Source: Rikenellaceae bacterium (lineage in GTDB: Bacteria > Bacteroidota > Bacteroidia > Bacteroidales > Rikenellaceae). Taken from it: a DNA stretch of 42,527 nt. Shown here in pieces: positions 24,826 through 32,899 of this stretch. Location of the stretch: the NCBI GenBank assembly GCA_017425655.1, contig JAFPAT010000075.1, positions 1-42,527 of the forward strand, in the 5' to 3' direction. How positions within the stretch are numbered: position 1 is the first letter of the stretch; every line of letters starts with the position of its first letter. The translations under genes and the position numbers were made by a program. Under the pieces are notes generated by a model, which was not told the origin of the DNA, made no database searches, and worked only from the letters and a program-made list of their open reading frames with translations.

Positions 24826-25737
24826 GTGATTCAACACGATACTATATATAATAATGTAGCGAATGTAGCGGCAGACAATGTGCCGGCGGTGGCCGATTTC
24901 ACTCGCCCTGCGGAGTTCGATTTCGAGGCTCTGGGCGAGATGTTGGTGCGCACCGACAGCGTGATGTACCGCCAGATGCCGAGCGAGGAGATGCTTACGG
25001 CCGAGGCGCAGGCGATCTACGGTCCCCTGACCGAGAGCGTTGCTCCGCGCGAACACGACCGCACGGCGGCCAATTCACCCCTGACCGCATCGGCAGGCTT
25101 TCAGTTGGCAGTGGTCATTCTGTTGTTGCTCTACGTAATGTTGGTCTATCGTTTCCGCAGCGATATTATCGAGGTCTTTACCAACCGCAAGTCGCTCACC
25201 GAGGAGCTTGAACACTCCGGACAAGGCAGTGTCTATGCCCGCTTTTTCACGACAACCGTGGGTGTCGGATTTCTGCTCCTTGCCATTATGATTGTCAAGG
25301 GTGCGGATTTGAGCCAGCAGATGGCCACACTCGACATTCGCCCCTGGATTGCCTCGCTTGCAGTGCCGACGGTGATTATAACCACGGCGATTGTCGTAGT
25401 GGTGCAAGTGGCTCTGTTATGGCTGATTGGGCGCGTGGCGATGTGCGAATATATCACCTCTCAATTGCTCCGATTACGCAAAATTTGCTTCTCAATTTTC
25501 ACAATTTCGTGCGCTCCGGCCGTTTTACTCTACTCTTTAAGCGAAATTGGTGATGCAAATTTACTTTTGTATATTATTGGTTTTGAAGTAGTTACACTTT
25601 TTGCGGTCTTTTTATACGAAACTTACGTCTTGTTTGCGGTCAAAAAAATTTCTGTTTTGCATTGGATTTTGTACCTTTGCGCCGTCGAATTATTCCCTGT
25701 CAGTCTGATAGTTTTGACTGCAATACGAGAATTTTAA
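24826..25737 (+). CDS. DUF4271-like membrane protein
   Basis: The 303-aa protein has a polar N-terminal region of about 85 residues and then about 6-7 membrane helices. Placement directly upstream of hemD is the usual neighbourhood of DUF4271 proteins in Bacteroidetes, which is the main basis of the name. Function is unknown. The start is GTG at 24826, and no nearby ATG fits. From about 25450 to the end the coding sequence is clearly more AT-rich than the first half. Confidence 0.65.
   Translation: MIQHDTIYNNVANVAADNVPAVADFTRPAEFDFEALGEMLVRTDSVMYRQMPSEEMLTAEAQAIYGPLTESVAPREHDRTAANSPLTASAGFQLAVVILLLLYVMLVYRFRSDIIEVFTNRKSLTEELEHSGQGSVYARFFTTTVGVGFLLLAIMIVKGADLSQQMATLDIRPWIASLAVPTVIITTAIVVVVQVALLWLIGRVAMCEYITSQLLRLRKICFSIFTISCAPAVLLYSLSEIGDANLLLYIIGFEVVTLFAVFLYETYVLFAVKKISVLHWILYLCAVELFPVSLIVLTAIREF
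25649..25679 (+). promoter_or_regulatory. Candidate promoter of hemD inside the upstream gene
   Basis: TTTC (25649-25652), a 19-base spacer and TACCTTTG (25672-25679) match the consensus with one mismatch in the -33 box. The predicted start near 25686 gives a leader of about 57 bases. Confidence 0.5.
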
Positions 25738-25742
25738 TAGAA

Positions 25743-26756
25743 ATGAGCATTAAGAAAATTTTGGTTTCCCAGCCGCAACCGGCTATTATCGAAAAATCAC
25801 CGTTCTTTGAAATCGTACGCAAGCATAAGGTAGAAATCAACTACAACCCCTTCAACCGCGTTCAAGGCGTGAGCCTCAAAGAGTTCAGGGGTCAGCGCGT
25901 AGAGATCCTCACTCATACAGCAGTTATCTTCACCAGCCGTACAACGGTCGATAGCTTCTTCCGCATCTGCGAGGAGGCTCGTATCACCGTTCCCGAAACG
26001 ATGAAATATATCTGCCAGACCGAGGCCGTTGCTCTCTATCTGCAAAAGTATATCATCTACCGCAAGCGTAAGATCTTCTTCGCCGACGGCTCATTTACCA
26101 ACTTCTTGGAGCTCATCATCAAGCACAAGGACGAGAAGTATCTGCTCACATTGAGCGAACCCCATAAGCCCGAGTTGCCCGAGGCACTCGACCGCCTCAA
26201 CCTCAATGTCGATAAGGTGATCCTGGCAAAGACCGTACATACCGACGTGTCGAAGTTGCCCCTCGCCGAGTTTGATATGGTGGCACTCTACACTCCGTCG
26301 GATGTAGCAGCATTCAAGGAGGCTTACGAGGGTAAGAGCTATCCCCGCGTAGCAACTTTTGGCGATGCAACCGCACGTGCCGCAGTCGCTTCGGGTCTTA
26401 CGATCAGCGTAATGGCTCCCACCCCTGCAGCACCGTCGATGACCAAAGCGATCGACATCTATCTGGGCAAGTTGGCTGCAGGTGAGGAGATTGCGCCCGT
26501 AGAGTTGGGCGAGGAGGATACCCACGAGGATTTCATCCGCACACAGCAGACAAAGTTGGCAAAGAAGACTCGCGCACGTAAAGGCACTGCAACTGCCACC
26601 GCAAAGGGCGCAACAAAGAGCTCTGCAAAGGATAGCGCGAAGGCTTCAACCACCAAGAAGACAACTGCAACAAAGGCCACTGCGACCAAGAAGGCTGCCA
26701 CCACAACCAAGAAGGCCGCTACGACCAAAACCGCAACTGCGAAGAAGACCGAGTAA
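25743..26756 (+). CDS. hemD: Uroporphyrinogen-III synthase with lysine-rich tail
   Basis: HemD cyclises hydroxymethylbilane to uroporphyrinogen III in haem and corrinoid synthesis. Residues 1-255 show the weakly conserved HemD pattern: THTAVIFTSRTTVDSFF (near 57), an interdomain region, FDMVALYTPSDVAAF (near 178) and the end PTPAAPSMTKAIDIYL. Residues about 270-337 form a separate Lys/Ala/Thr-rich low-complexity tail (KKTTATKATATKKAATTTKK type) resembling histone H1 tails. The start at 25743 (MSIKKILVSQP) follows the candidate promoter; the frame from 25662 overlaps the previous gene. Confidence 0.85.
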   Translation: MSIKKILVSQPQPAIIEKSPFFEIVRKHKVEINYNPFNRVQGVSLKEFRGQRVEILTHTAVIFTSRTTVDSFFRICEEARITVPETMKYICQTEAVALYLQKYIIYRKRKIFFADGSFTNFLELIIKHKDEKYLLTLSEPHKPELPEALDRLNLNVDKVILAKTVHTDVSKLPLAEFDMVALYTPSDVAAFKEAYEGKSYPRVATFGDATARAAVASGLTISVMAPTPAAPSMTKAIDIYLGKLAAGEEIAPVELGEEDTHEDFIRTQQTKLAKKTRARKGTATATAKGATKSSAKDSAKASTTKKTTATKATATKKAATTTKKAATTKTATAKKTE

Positions 26757-26817
26757 GCTCTTCGAGGTAGCGCACGCATACACTTATATATATTATATAT
26801 AGCGAAAATCAAACTCT

Positions 26818-26849
26818 GTCGGTGGTGGCACAATCCACCCCGACTTTTT
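26818..26849 (+). terminator. Terminator-like hairpin directly before rnpA
   Basis: GTCGG-T-GGTGG pairs with CCACC-CCGAC, a 10-bp stem with one bulged T and a CACAAT loop, followed by TTTTT. It ends 12 bases before the rnpA ATG. It may terminate the hemD transcript or act as an attenuator for rnpA. Confidence 0.7.
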
Positions 26850-26860
26850 CGTAAAGAGAG

Positions 26861-27259
26861 ATGTCCGAGCTGACCCTGACACGCGCCGAGCGACTGCGCT
26901 CGCTCAAAATGGTTCGCCGCCTATTTGAAGATGGGCGCAGTGGATTCATATACCCATTCCGCTATATGTGGCTTTTGGATGAGGTGTCTGCGGAGGAGGA
27001 TAGCAACGTCGCCGTTAAGGTCGGTACGGAGGTGCTCTTTTCGGTTCCGAAGCGATTTCTGAAACGTGCCAATAAGCGCAATCTTGTGCGCCGTCGTGCA
27101 AAGGAGGCCTACCGTCTGGGCAAGGCGACGATGATAGCCAAGGTGGGCGATCGACACCTCTCTATTGCGCTGGTTTATAGCACCAAAAAGATTCACGAAT
27201 ATAAGACAATCAACCATGCCATCGAGCGAATTTTGGCCGAAATTTCGAGCAATCTGTAA
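26861..27259 (+). CDS. rnpA: Ribonuclease P protein component
   Basis: RnpA binds the catalytic RNase P RNA and helps mature tRNA 5' ends. The sequence has the RNR region [22 protein letters not shown] (near residues 65-86) that contacts RNA, and [17 protein letters not shown] at the start. At 132 aa it is of normal size. yidD overlaps its 3' end by 44 bases, the conserved arrangement. Unlike the usual rpmH-rnpA pair, hemD lies upstream here, and a terminator-like hairpin is next to its start. Confidence 0.93.
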   Translation: MSELTLTRAERLRSLKMVRRLFEDGRSGFIYPFRYMWLLDEVSAEEDSNVAVKVGTEVLFSVPKRFLKRANKRNLVRRRAKEAYRLGKATMIAKVGDRHLSIALVYSTKKIHEYKTINHAIERILAEISSNL

Positions 27260-27476
27260 GCGCATAGGCGCGGCTCCGTTGCTCTTTTTGGTGCGATTCT
27301 ACCAGAGGTGCATCTCGCCGCTCACACCCCCCTCGTGCCGATATACGCCCACCTGCTCGCAATATGCCATCGAGGCGTTGCGAAAGTATGGCCCGATAAA
27401 GGGTAGCTGGCTCACAATCAAGCGCCTGCTGCGTTGCCACCCCTGGGGAGGCAGTGGCTACGACCCCGTGCCGTAG
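27216..27476 (+). CDS. yidD: Membrane protein insertion efficiency factor YidD
   Basis: YidD is a small amphipathic protein that assists YidC-dependent insertion of membrane proteins. The 86-aa sequence has the family core [34 protein letters not shown] and the ending [17 protein letters not shown], with the expected cysteines. The ATG at 27216 lies within rnpA and gives the usual length; an ATG at 27165 would only add a poorly matching stretch. Confidence 0.93.
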   Translation: MPSSEFWPKFRAICKRIGAAPLLFLVRFYQRCISPLTPPSCRYTPTCSQYAIEALRKYGPIKGSWLTIKRLLRCHPWGGSGYDPVP

Positions 27477-27520
27477 AACCACCAACCGAAAAGTGCGACA
27501 AGCAGCAAACTGCAAACGAC

Positions 27521-27557
27521 AAAAAAATCCGCGTTCCGATTCCGAACGCGGATTTTT
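27521..27557. terminator. Bidirectional terminator between yidD and recO
   Basis: TCCGCGTTC (27528-27536) pairs with GAACGCGGA (27544-27552), flanked by A residues on one side and T residues on the other. It suits the convergent yidD and recO genes. Confidence 0.85.
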
Positions 27558-27575
27558 ATTCTCCCAAATGTCAAA

Positions 27576-28301
27576 TCAAAAGACCTCACGCAAGATCTCG
27601 ACCGAACGCACCTTGTGTATTGCGTCGAGGTGGTAGCCGAAATAGACCAACATCGAATTGAGGAACTCGACCCTTCGGTCGCGGTTCAGACCGATCGTGC
27701 CCAACTCGCTCACATCGCACTCGATAAAGCGGTTGAAGAGCTCGGCATTGGCCTGCGTCATCGCTATTCCGTGCAGTGGCGGCAATGAAACAAACTGACC
27801 CTCACGTATATCGAACCAATCGCCCTCGCGGTACTCGTTGCCGGGGAAGAAGCCCAAAAAGCGACTCAATCCGACCATAAACCAGAGGTGGAAATTGGCC
27901 ACGCCCTCCTCGATCGCATCGAGAGCCTCGACCGAGTGCCACACAAAATCGAATAGTGGCGAATTGGGCTCCGACTCCTTAATCAGGCGATAGATCACCT
28001 CCGACATAAACATCGCAATTGTCGATTTACGCACATCGAAGGGCATCGACTGCAATGGTTGCGCCAACACCGCCTCACGGAAGCGATGCATCTCACCGCG
28101 CGGCGAGCAAAGTCCCTCGATCGAGAGCAGGAACATCGGTTGCAACAGAGCCATCTTGTTGCTACGACCTTTGCCACCACCCACGCCGCCGACCATATAT
28201 GTCTGGCGACCAAGCGTATCGGTCAGCAGGTAGGCCACGACCGACTTCTCGCCGTAGCGCACCGTATGTAGCACAATGCCGCGCGTCTTATAGCTCTTCA
28301 T
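27576..28301 (-). CDS. recO: DNA repair protein RecO
   Basis: RecO works with RecF and RecR to load RecA on SSB-coated DNA. The 241-aa protein begins with the OB-fold pattern YKTRGIVLHTVRYGEKSVVAYLLTDTLGRQTYMVGGV, followed by a helical part with FMSEVIYRLIKESEPNSPLFDFV (near residues 97-118). It lacks the four zinc-binding cysteines found in many RecO proteins, as is common in Bacteroidetes. It lies 41 bp after prmA and is probably co-transcribed. Confidence 0.88.
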   Translation of the reverse strand: MKSYKTRGIVLHTVRYGEKSVVAYLLTDTLGRQTYMVGGVGGGKGRSNKMALLQPMFLLSIEGLCSPRGEMHRFREAVLAQPLQSMPFDVRKSTIAMFMSEVIYRLIKESEPNSPLFDFVWHSVEALDAIEEGVANFHLWFMVGLSRFLGFFPGNEYREGDWFDIREGQFVSLPPLHGIAMTQANAELFNRFIECDVSELGTIGLNRDRRVEFLNSMLVYFGYHLDAIHKVRSVEILREVF

Positions 28302-28342
28302 CGGGGCGAAGTCTGCAATGGGGATTTCAGTGGTTGATCGCT

Positions 28343-29173
28343 CTATTTTTTAATGCAACGCATTACAGCCCAGCCGTTTCGGAAGCGCGCGCCATCCATC
28401 TCGATACCGAATTCGGCTGCGCGCAGGCGCACATCCTCCACGTCGCGCTCCAAAATTCCGCTCATATAGAGCTCGCCACCCTCGCGCAACGTCGCAGCAT
28501 AGCGGGGCATATCGGCGATGAGAATATTGCGGTTGATATTTGCCAAAATGAAGTCGTAGCTCTTGCCCTCGATCGCCGACGCATCGCCCAAAATCGGCAC
28601 AATGCGGTCCGAAACGCCATTCTGCGCGATGTTCTCGATACAGTTTTCGTATGCCCAATCGTCGATATCGACCGCATCGACACGCTCGGCACCGAACTTC
28701 GCCGCGATGATCGCCAGCACACCCGTTCCGCTACCCATATCCAGGCCCACCTTGCCCGTATAGTCGCGACCAATCATCTCGCGGCTCATCAGGTAGGTCG
28801 TAGCGTGGTGGCCCGTGCCGAACGACATCTTGGGCATAATCACCACTTCGAGCATATAGTCGGGCTGCGCCGCGTGGAACGGGGCACGGATCATAATCTT
28901 ACCCTCGACATCAACGGGGGTGAAGTTACTCTCCCACAGCGCGTTCCAATTCTGCGTCTCGATCTCGATATATCGCGCACCCTCGATGCCGTACTCGGCC
29001 AGCAGAGCATCGACCTGCGCCATACAATCGACCAATCGATCGCGCTGGATATATGCTTTGAGCGACAAGCCCTCATTCTCGAAACTCTCGAAGGGCCATT
29101 CAGCCAATTCGGCAACCAAAATCTCCGACTGCTCGGCCGACGAGCAGGGAATATTGAGTTCAACGTAGTCCAT
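28343..29173 (-). CDS. prmA: Ribosomal protein L11 methyltransferase
   Basis: PrmA methylates ribosomal protein L11. The 276-aa protein has an N-terminal substrate-binding part and a class I SAM-binding domain with GKVGLDMGSGTGVLAIIAAKFG (residues about 142-163), VDAVDIDDWAYENCIEN and ILANINRNILIADM (the NxxxNxLL-type motif). The motif KMSFGTGHHATTYLM (near 120) is a family hallmark. The start at 29173 (MDYVELNI) is chosen over 29266 because the upstream part overlaps the divergent xerD promoter region. Confidence 0.93.
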   Translation of the reverse strand: MDYVELNIPCSSAEQSEILVAELAEWPFESFENEGLSLKAYIQRDRLVDCMAQVDALLAEYGIEGARYIEIETQNWNALWESNFTPVDVEGKIMIRAPFHAAQPDYMLEVVIMPKMSFGTGHHATTYLMSREMIGRDYTGKVGLDMGSGTGVLAIIAAKFGAERVDAVDIDDWAYENCIENIAQNGVSDRIVPILGDASAIEGKSYDFILANINRNILIADMPRYAATLREGGELYMSGILERDVEDVRLRAAEFGIEMDGARFRNGWAVMRCIKK

Positions 29174-29190
29174 ATTCGATAAATTTTTAG

Positions 29191-29198
29191 TATCTTCG
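29191..29198 (+). promoter_or_regulatory. Candidate -7 box for xerD
   Basis: TATCTTCG matches the -7 consensus with one mismatch, 52 bp before the chosen xerD start. No TTTG is at the right distance upstream, so this is weak. Confidence 0.3.
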
Positions 29199-29249
29199 CA
29201 CTTGGTCGGCCAGATAATGGCACATTCCGACCTCAAAGTTACAAGTTTT

Positions 29250-30161
29250 ATGGCAGAATACAGCAAGAGTTGGGAGGAAATTTTACGTCGCTACCGCACC
29301 TATATCGCCGTCGAGAAGCGACTTGCGGCAAATAGCGTCGAGGCATATATGCGCGATGCCGCGCGTCTGGCCACATTCTGCTCTGCGCTCGAACGTCCCG
29401 TAGGCCCCACGCGCGTAACCTCCGAACATATCGAGCAACATCTCTCCGCGCTCTTCGATCAAGGGTTGGAGCCACGCTCGCAGGCACGTGTGTTGAGCAG
29501 TTTGCGCAGCCTTTTCGGATATATGATGCTGACCGACCGCATCGAATCTTCGCCTCTCGACCGCATCGAATCGCCAAAGATCGGACAGCACCTGCCCGAT
29601 GTTCTCACTATCGGCGAGGTCGATTCGATCATCGAGACTATCGAGCCGACAACGATGCTCGGTGTGAGAAATCGAGCTATCGTTGAGATGTTATACAGCT
29701 GCGGATTGCGCGTGTCGGAGCTTGTCGAGTTGCGCTTCGAAGATCTCGACTTGGAGGAGAATCTGGTGCGCATCGTGGGCAAGGGCGACAAGCAACGCTT
29801 TGTCCCTCTGGGAGATATGGCACGCGCAAGGCTTGAAGACTATATGAGCTATCGTACCGAAATCACACCTGCCGACCGCGAAAGTGCGAATGTCATTTTC
29901 CTGAATCGCCGCGGTCGCAAACTGACGCGCGTCATGATCTTCACGATGATCCGTAACGCCGCCACCGAGGCCGGAATCACAAAGGCTATCAGCCCCCATT
30001 CGTTCCGCCATAGCTTTGCTACTCACCTACTTATGGGCGGTGCCGACATCCGACAGGTGCAGGTTTTGCTTGGTCATAGCGACATCACAACAACCGAAAT
30101 CTACACCCACCTCGACTACGAACACCTGCGCCGCACGGTCGAGGAGCACCTCAATATTTAA
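29250..30161 (+). CDS. xerD: Site-specific tyrosine recombinase XerD
   Basis: XerC/XerD resolve chromosome dimers at dif. The protein has the N-terminal SAM-like core-binding domain (residues 5-90) and a catalytic domain with Arg154 (CGLRVSEL), Lys178 (VGKGDKQR), His250 (SPHSFRHSFATHLL), Arg253, His276 (LLGHSDITTTEIYTH) and Tyr285. The start at 29250 (MAEYSKSWEE) gives 303 aa, the usual length. The 18-bp gap to the comEC-like gene suggests co-transcription. Its size and motif set match chromosomal XerD rather than a phage integrase. Confidence 0.93.
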   Translation: MAEYSKSWEEILRRYRTYIAVEKRLAANSVEAYMRDAARLATFCSALERPVGPTRVTSEHIEQHLSALFDQGLEPRSQARVLSSLRSLFGYMMLTDRIESSPLDRIESPKIGQHLPDVLTIGEVDSIIETIEPTTMLGVRNRAIVEMLYSCGLRVSELVELRFEDLDLEENLVRIVGKGDKQRFVPLGDMARARLEDYMSYRTEITPADRESANVIFLNRRGRKLTRVMIFTMIRNAATEAGITKAISPHSFRHSFATHLLMGGADIRQVQVLLGHSDITTTEIYTHLDYEHLRRTVEEHLNI

Positions 30162-30179
30162 CCCAACATTTCGTTCGCG

Positions 30180-31679
30180 ATGAAGGGCTCCACATTGCAA
30201 CTTCCGATGCTCCCGTTGCTTGCCGCGTTCGTGGCGGGACTCATTGCAGAGTGGCTGTTCGAGGTGCCGATGGCAGCCGCAATCATATGTGGATTAGCTT
30301 GTTACATCTTCGCCATCGTGGGCAGACGTGCGACACATATCGCTCTGCTCTTGGCATTTCTTTTTACGGGTATTCTCTTTGCCCAACTCGACAGACCGAC
30401 CAATTTGCCGACACTCGAAACCCATCTGACACTTGAACTTTCGATCGACGAGCCGCCAACAGATCGCGGTCGCTATCAAAGTTCGTCGGCACGTATCGAC
30501 CGCTTTCGCACGAGCGATGGAGAGTGGCACACCTGCAATCGGAGGGTGCTGATTTGGGCGGATAACGACAGCCAAATCACTATGGGAGAGCGAGTTTGCC
30601 TTTCGGCAACCATTCGCCCGATTGCCGACACCGCAAACTCCTATTCGCGCTTGATGGAGGCTCGCGGATATATCGGGCGAATCTCGATCGGCAGCGCGAC
30701 TCCGATCGTTGCGCTGGGCAAAACCTCGTCGCTACGCATCGCCTCCCTGCGACTGCAACAGACTGTCTTTCAAAGACTTCACTCAACAGCCCTCGAAGGC
30801 GACCAACTCGCCCTCTGCGCGGCAATGACCACAGGTCGCCGTAGCGAAATGTCGGCAGCCCTGCGCGAAAGTTATGCCCGAAGTGGCGCGGCACATCTGC
30901 TCGCGGTATCGGGTCTGCACGTGGCGATTATACTGATGTTGGCAAATCTGCTACTGCGGTGGGTGGTCCTTTTCGAGAGAGGTCATCGCCTGCTCGACAT
31001 TGTCGTTCTGGTGGCGGTGTGGCTCTTTGCCGCCGCGACGGGAATGGCGGCAAGCGTAGTGCGTGCAACGCTGATGTTCAGCGCATTACAACTTTCTCAC
31101 TCGATTGGTGGCAGCTATCGGTCGGGCAATATTTTGGCAGCAGTGGCGATGGTGATGTTGGCCATTGAGCCGTCGCTGTTGCGCGATGTGAGTTTTCAAT
31201 TTTCGTTCGTGGCCGTTGCGGCGATACTCTATTGGGCAGTGCCATTGCAACGGGCGATGCGCACCCGATCGAGCGTGGTTAATTTCCTGATAGCCAATAT
31301 TGTAGTCGGCTTCGCAGCGAGCCTTGCGACGATGCCGCTGATGTCGTTTTGGTTTGGGCGCGTGTCGCTGATCGGCGTGGCATTGAATCCGTTGGTTATT
31401 CTGTTGGCATACGCAATTATCACCTTTTCGCTGGCGGCGATCTTCCTGCCGACGAGCTGGACTTGGGTGGCAAAGATTGCAGGTGCGGCGGCCGAGATGA
31501 TGAATCGCTCGGTGGCAGTGGCGGCCGAAATGAGAGGTGCAACGATCGACTTTCAGCTCGATTGGTGGGCAATTCCGATTTTTTATGCCGTTGCGATCGC
31601 CATAACCGAGTTAATTCGCTATGTTGCCCGAAAAAAATCGTTATCTTTGCAAAAGCACCAATTCAAACGTCGTATGTAA
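30180..31679 (+). CDS. ComEC/Rec2-family protein without the metallo-hydrolase domain
   Basis: ComEC forms the inner-membrane channel for DNA uptake in competent bacteria. The 499-aa sequence has N-terminal membrane helices, an OB-like DUF4131 region (about residues 75-190) and the Competence domain with GAAHLLAVSGLHVAIILML (near 230) and many membrane segments. It stops after the Competence domain: the C-terminal metallo-beta-lactamase-like domain of Bacillus ComEC is absent. Natural transformation is not established for this group, so the name describes family only. It lies 18 bp after xerD. Confidence 0.85.
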   Translation: MKGSTLQLPMLPLLAAFVAGLIAEWLFEVPMAAAIICGLACYIFAIVGRRATHIALLLAFLFTGILFAQLDRPTNLPTLETHLTLELSIDEPPTDRGRYQSSSARIDRFRTSDGEWHTCNRRVLIWADNDSQITMGERVCLSATIRPIADTANSYSRLMEARGYIGRISIGSATPIVALGKTSSLRIASLRLQQTVFQRLHSTALEGDQLALCAAMTTGRRSEMSAALRESYARSGAAHLLAVSGLHVAIILMLANLLLRWVVLFERGHRLLDIVVLVAVWLFAAATGMAASVVRATLMFSALQLSHSIGGSYRSGNILAAVAMVMLAIEPSLLRDVSFQFSFVAVAAILYWAVPLQRAMRTRSSVVNFLIANIVVGFAASLATMPLMSFWFGRVSLIGVALNPLVILLAYAIITFSLAAIFLPTSWTWVAKIAGAAAEMMNRSVAVAAEMRGATIDFQLDWWAIPIFYAVAIAITELIRYVARKKSLSLQKHQFKRRM

Positions 31680-31712
31680 CCGCGGCGCAAACACGCAAAA
31701 ACAGATTCGAAG

Positions 31713-32891
31713 ATGACCCACGAGGAGCTTGAAATATTGAAGCAGGAGGATGTTCGGCGGGCGATCGAAGAGAATATCGATCGTGATCCGTTGCGCATTG
31801 CCCTCGATCGCAAGTTGCCCCACGCTGCGGCGGTCGCTTCGGAGGTGAAGTATCTGCAACGCGCACGCAAAAAGTTGCCCTCGTATTTCGCCGCGCGATG
31901 TATCATTCCACAACGCGCCTTCGAGCAGTCGTCGAGCGAGGAGACCGCCGCGCACAAGCAGGGCAAAGGTGTTCGTTGTCTGGATCTTACATGCGGACTC
32001 GGAGTCGATTCGTTCTACCTTTCAAAGCGATTTGATAGGGTCGTTACCATCGAGCGCGACGAGGTGCTGGCCGAGATCGCACGCGAAAATTTCCGTCGCC
32101 TCGGAGCCACAAATATCGAGGTGCTATGCGCCTCCGCCGAGGAGGTTGTGGCCTCGATCGACGAACAGTTCGATATGATCTATGCCGACCCAGACCGCCG
32201 TTCGAGCGATGGTCGCCGACAGGTACTCATCGAATGTTGCTCGCCCGATGTGGGGGCGATGTTACCCCGATTGCAGCAGCTCGCACCGCACATTGTCATC
32301 AAAAATTCGCCCCTCTTTGATGTTGCCGAGGCCGAGCGAATCTTCGGCACGGGAAGTCGAGTAGAGGTGGTTTCGTTAGCGGGAGAGTGCAAGGAGGTGA
32401 TTGCCGAATGGCAACGCGGCAACGCGCACAATACATTGACTGCCACCGCATTAGGATATGGATCATTCAGTGTCGAGAGCGACCGACTCACCCCACCGCG
32501 AATGGCGCGTGATCCGCGTTCGGCACGCTATCTGCTGTCGCCCGATGTGGCTCTGCGCAAGGCTCGTCTGACCTCAACCTATTTCGCCGAGGTGGCACCC
32601 GATGCCGAGGCCTGCACGCCCGACGGATTCTATCTCGCAGAGCAACGACCCGCAGGTGCGACGTTAGCGCGCACGTATGAGATTGTGCAGGCTCTGCCCT
32701 TCTCGCCCAAGCAGTTAAAGCGCGAATTGGCACGCCGTTCGATAGATCGCATTACGGCTCTCAAACGCGATTTGACACTCTCCTCAACGGAGATTTGTCG
32801 CCGTTTAGGGGTGAAAGAGGGTGGCGATCGGATGTTTGCCTTCACCGAGTGCGGAGGCGATGTTTGGTGTTTGGAAATCAATGAGTTATAA
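31713..32891 (+). CDS. THUMP-like class I methyltransferase
   Basis: The 392-aa protein has a helical N-terminal part, a Rossmann SAM-binding core with VRCLDLTCGLGVDSFYLSKRF (split at about residues 88-108), ERDEVLAEIARENFRRLG, and the catalytic-loop region YADPDRRSSDGRR (near 155). The C-terminal part carries the THUMP-like domain seen in a Bacteroidetes family of putative RNA methyltransferases. The substrate is unknown. It starts 33 bp after the comEC-like gene and ends 8 bp before the YihY-family gene. Confidence 0.8.
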   Translation: MTHEELEILKQEDVRRAIEENIDRDPLRIALDRKLPHAAAVASEVKYLQRARKKLPSYFAARCIIPQRAFEQSSSEETAAHKQGKGVRCLDLTCGLGVDSFYLSKRFDRVVTIERDEVLAEIARENFRRLGATNIEVLCASAEEVVASIDEQFDMIYADPDRRSSDGRRQVLIECCSPDVGAMLPRLQQLAPHIVIKNSPLFDVAEAERIFGTGSRVEVVSLAGECKEVIAEWQRGNAHNTLTATALGYGSFSVESDRLTPPRMARDPRSARYLLSPDVALRKARLTSTYFAEVAPDAEACTPDGFYLAEQRPAGATLARTYEIVQALPFSPKQLKRELARRSIDRITALKRDLTLSSTEICRRLGVKEGGDRMFAFTECGGDVWCLEINEL

Positions 32892-32899
32892 GAGATACA

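Noticed and set aside
29250-30161. Tyrosine recombinase as a phage integrase
   Set aside because: Length, motif spacing and position among housekeeping genes 23 kb from the phage genes fit chromosomal XerD.
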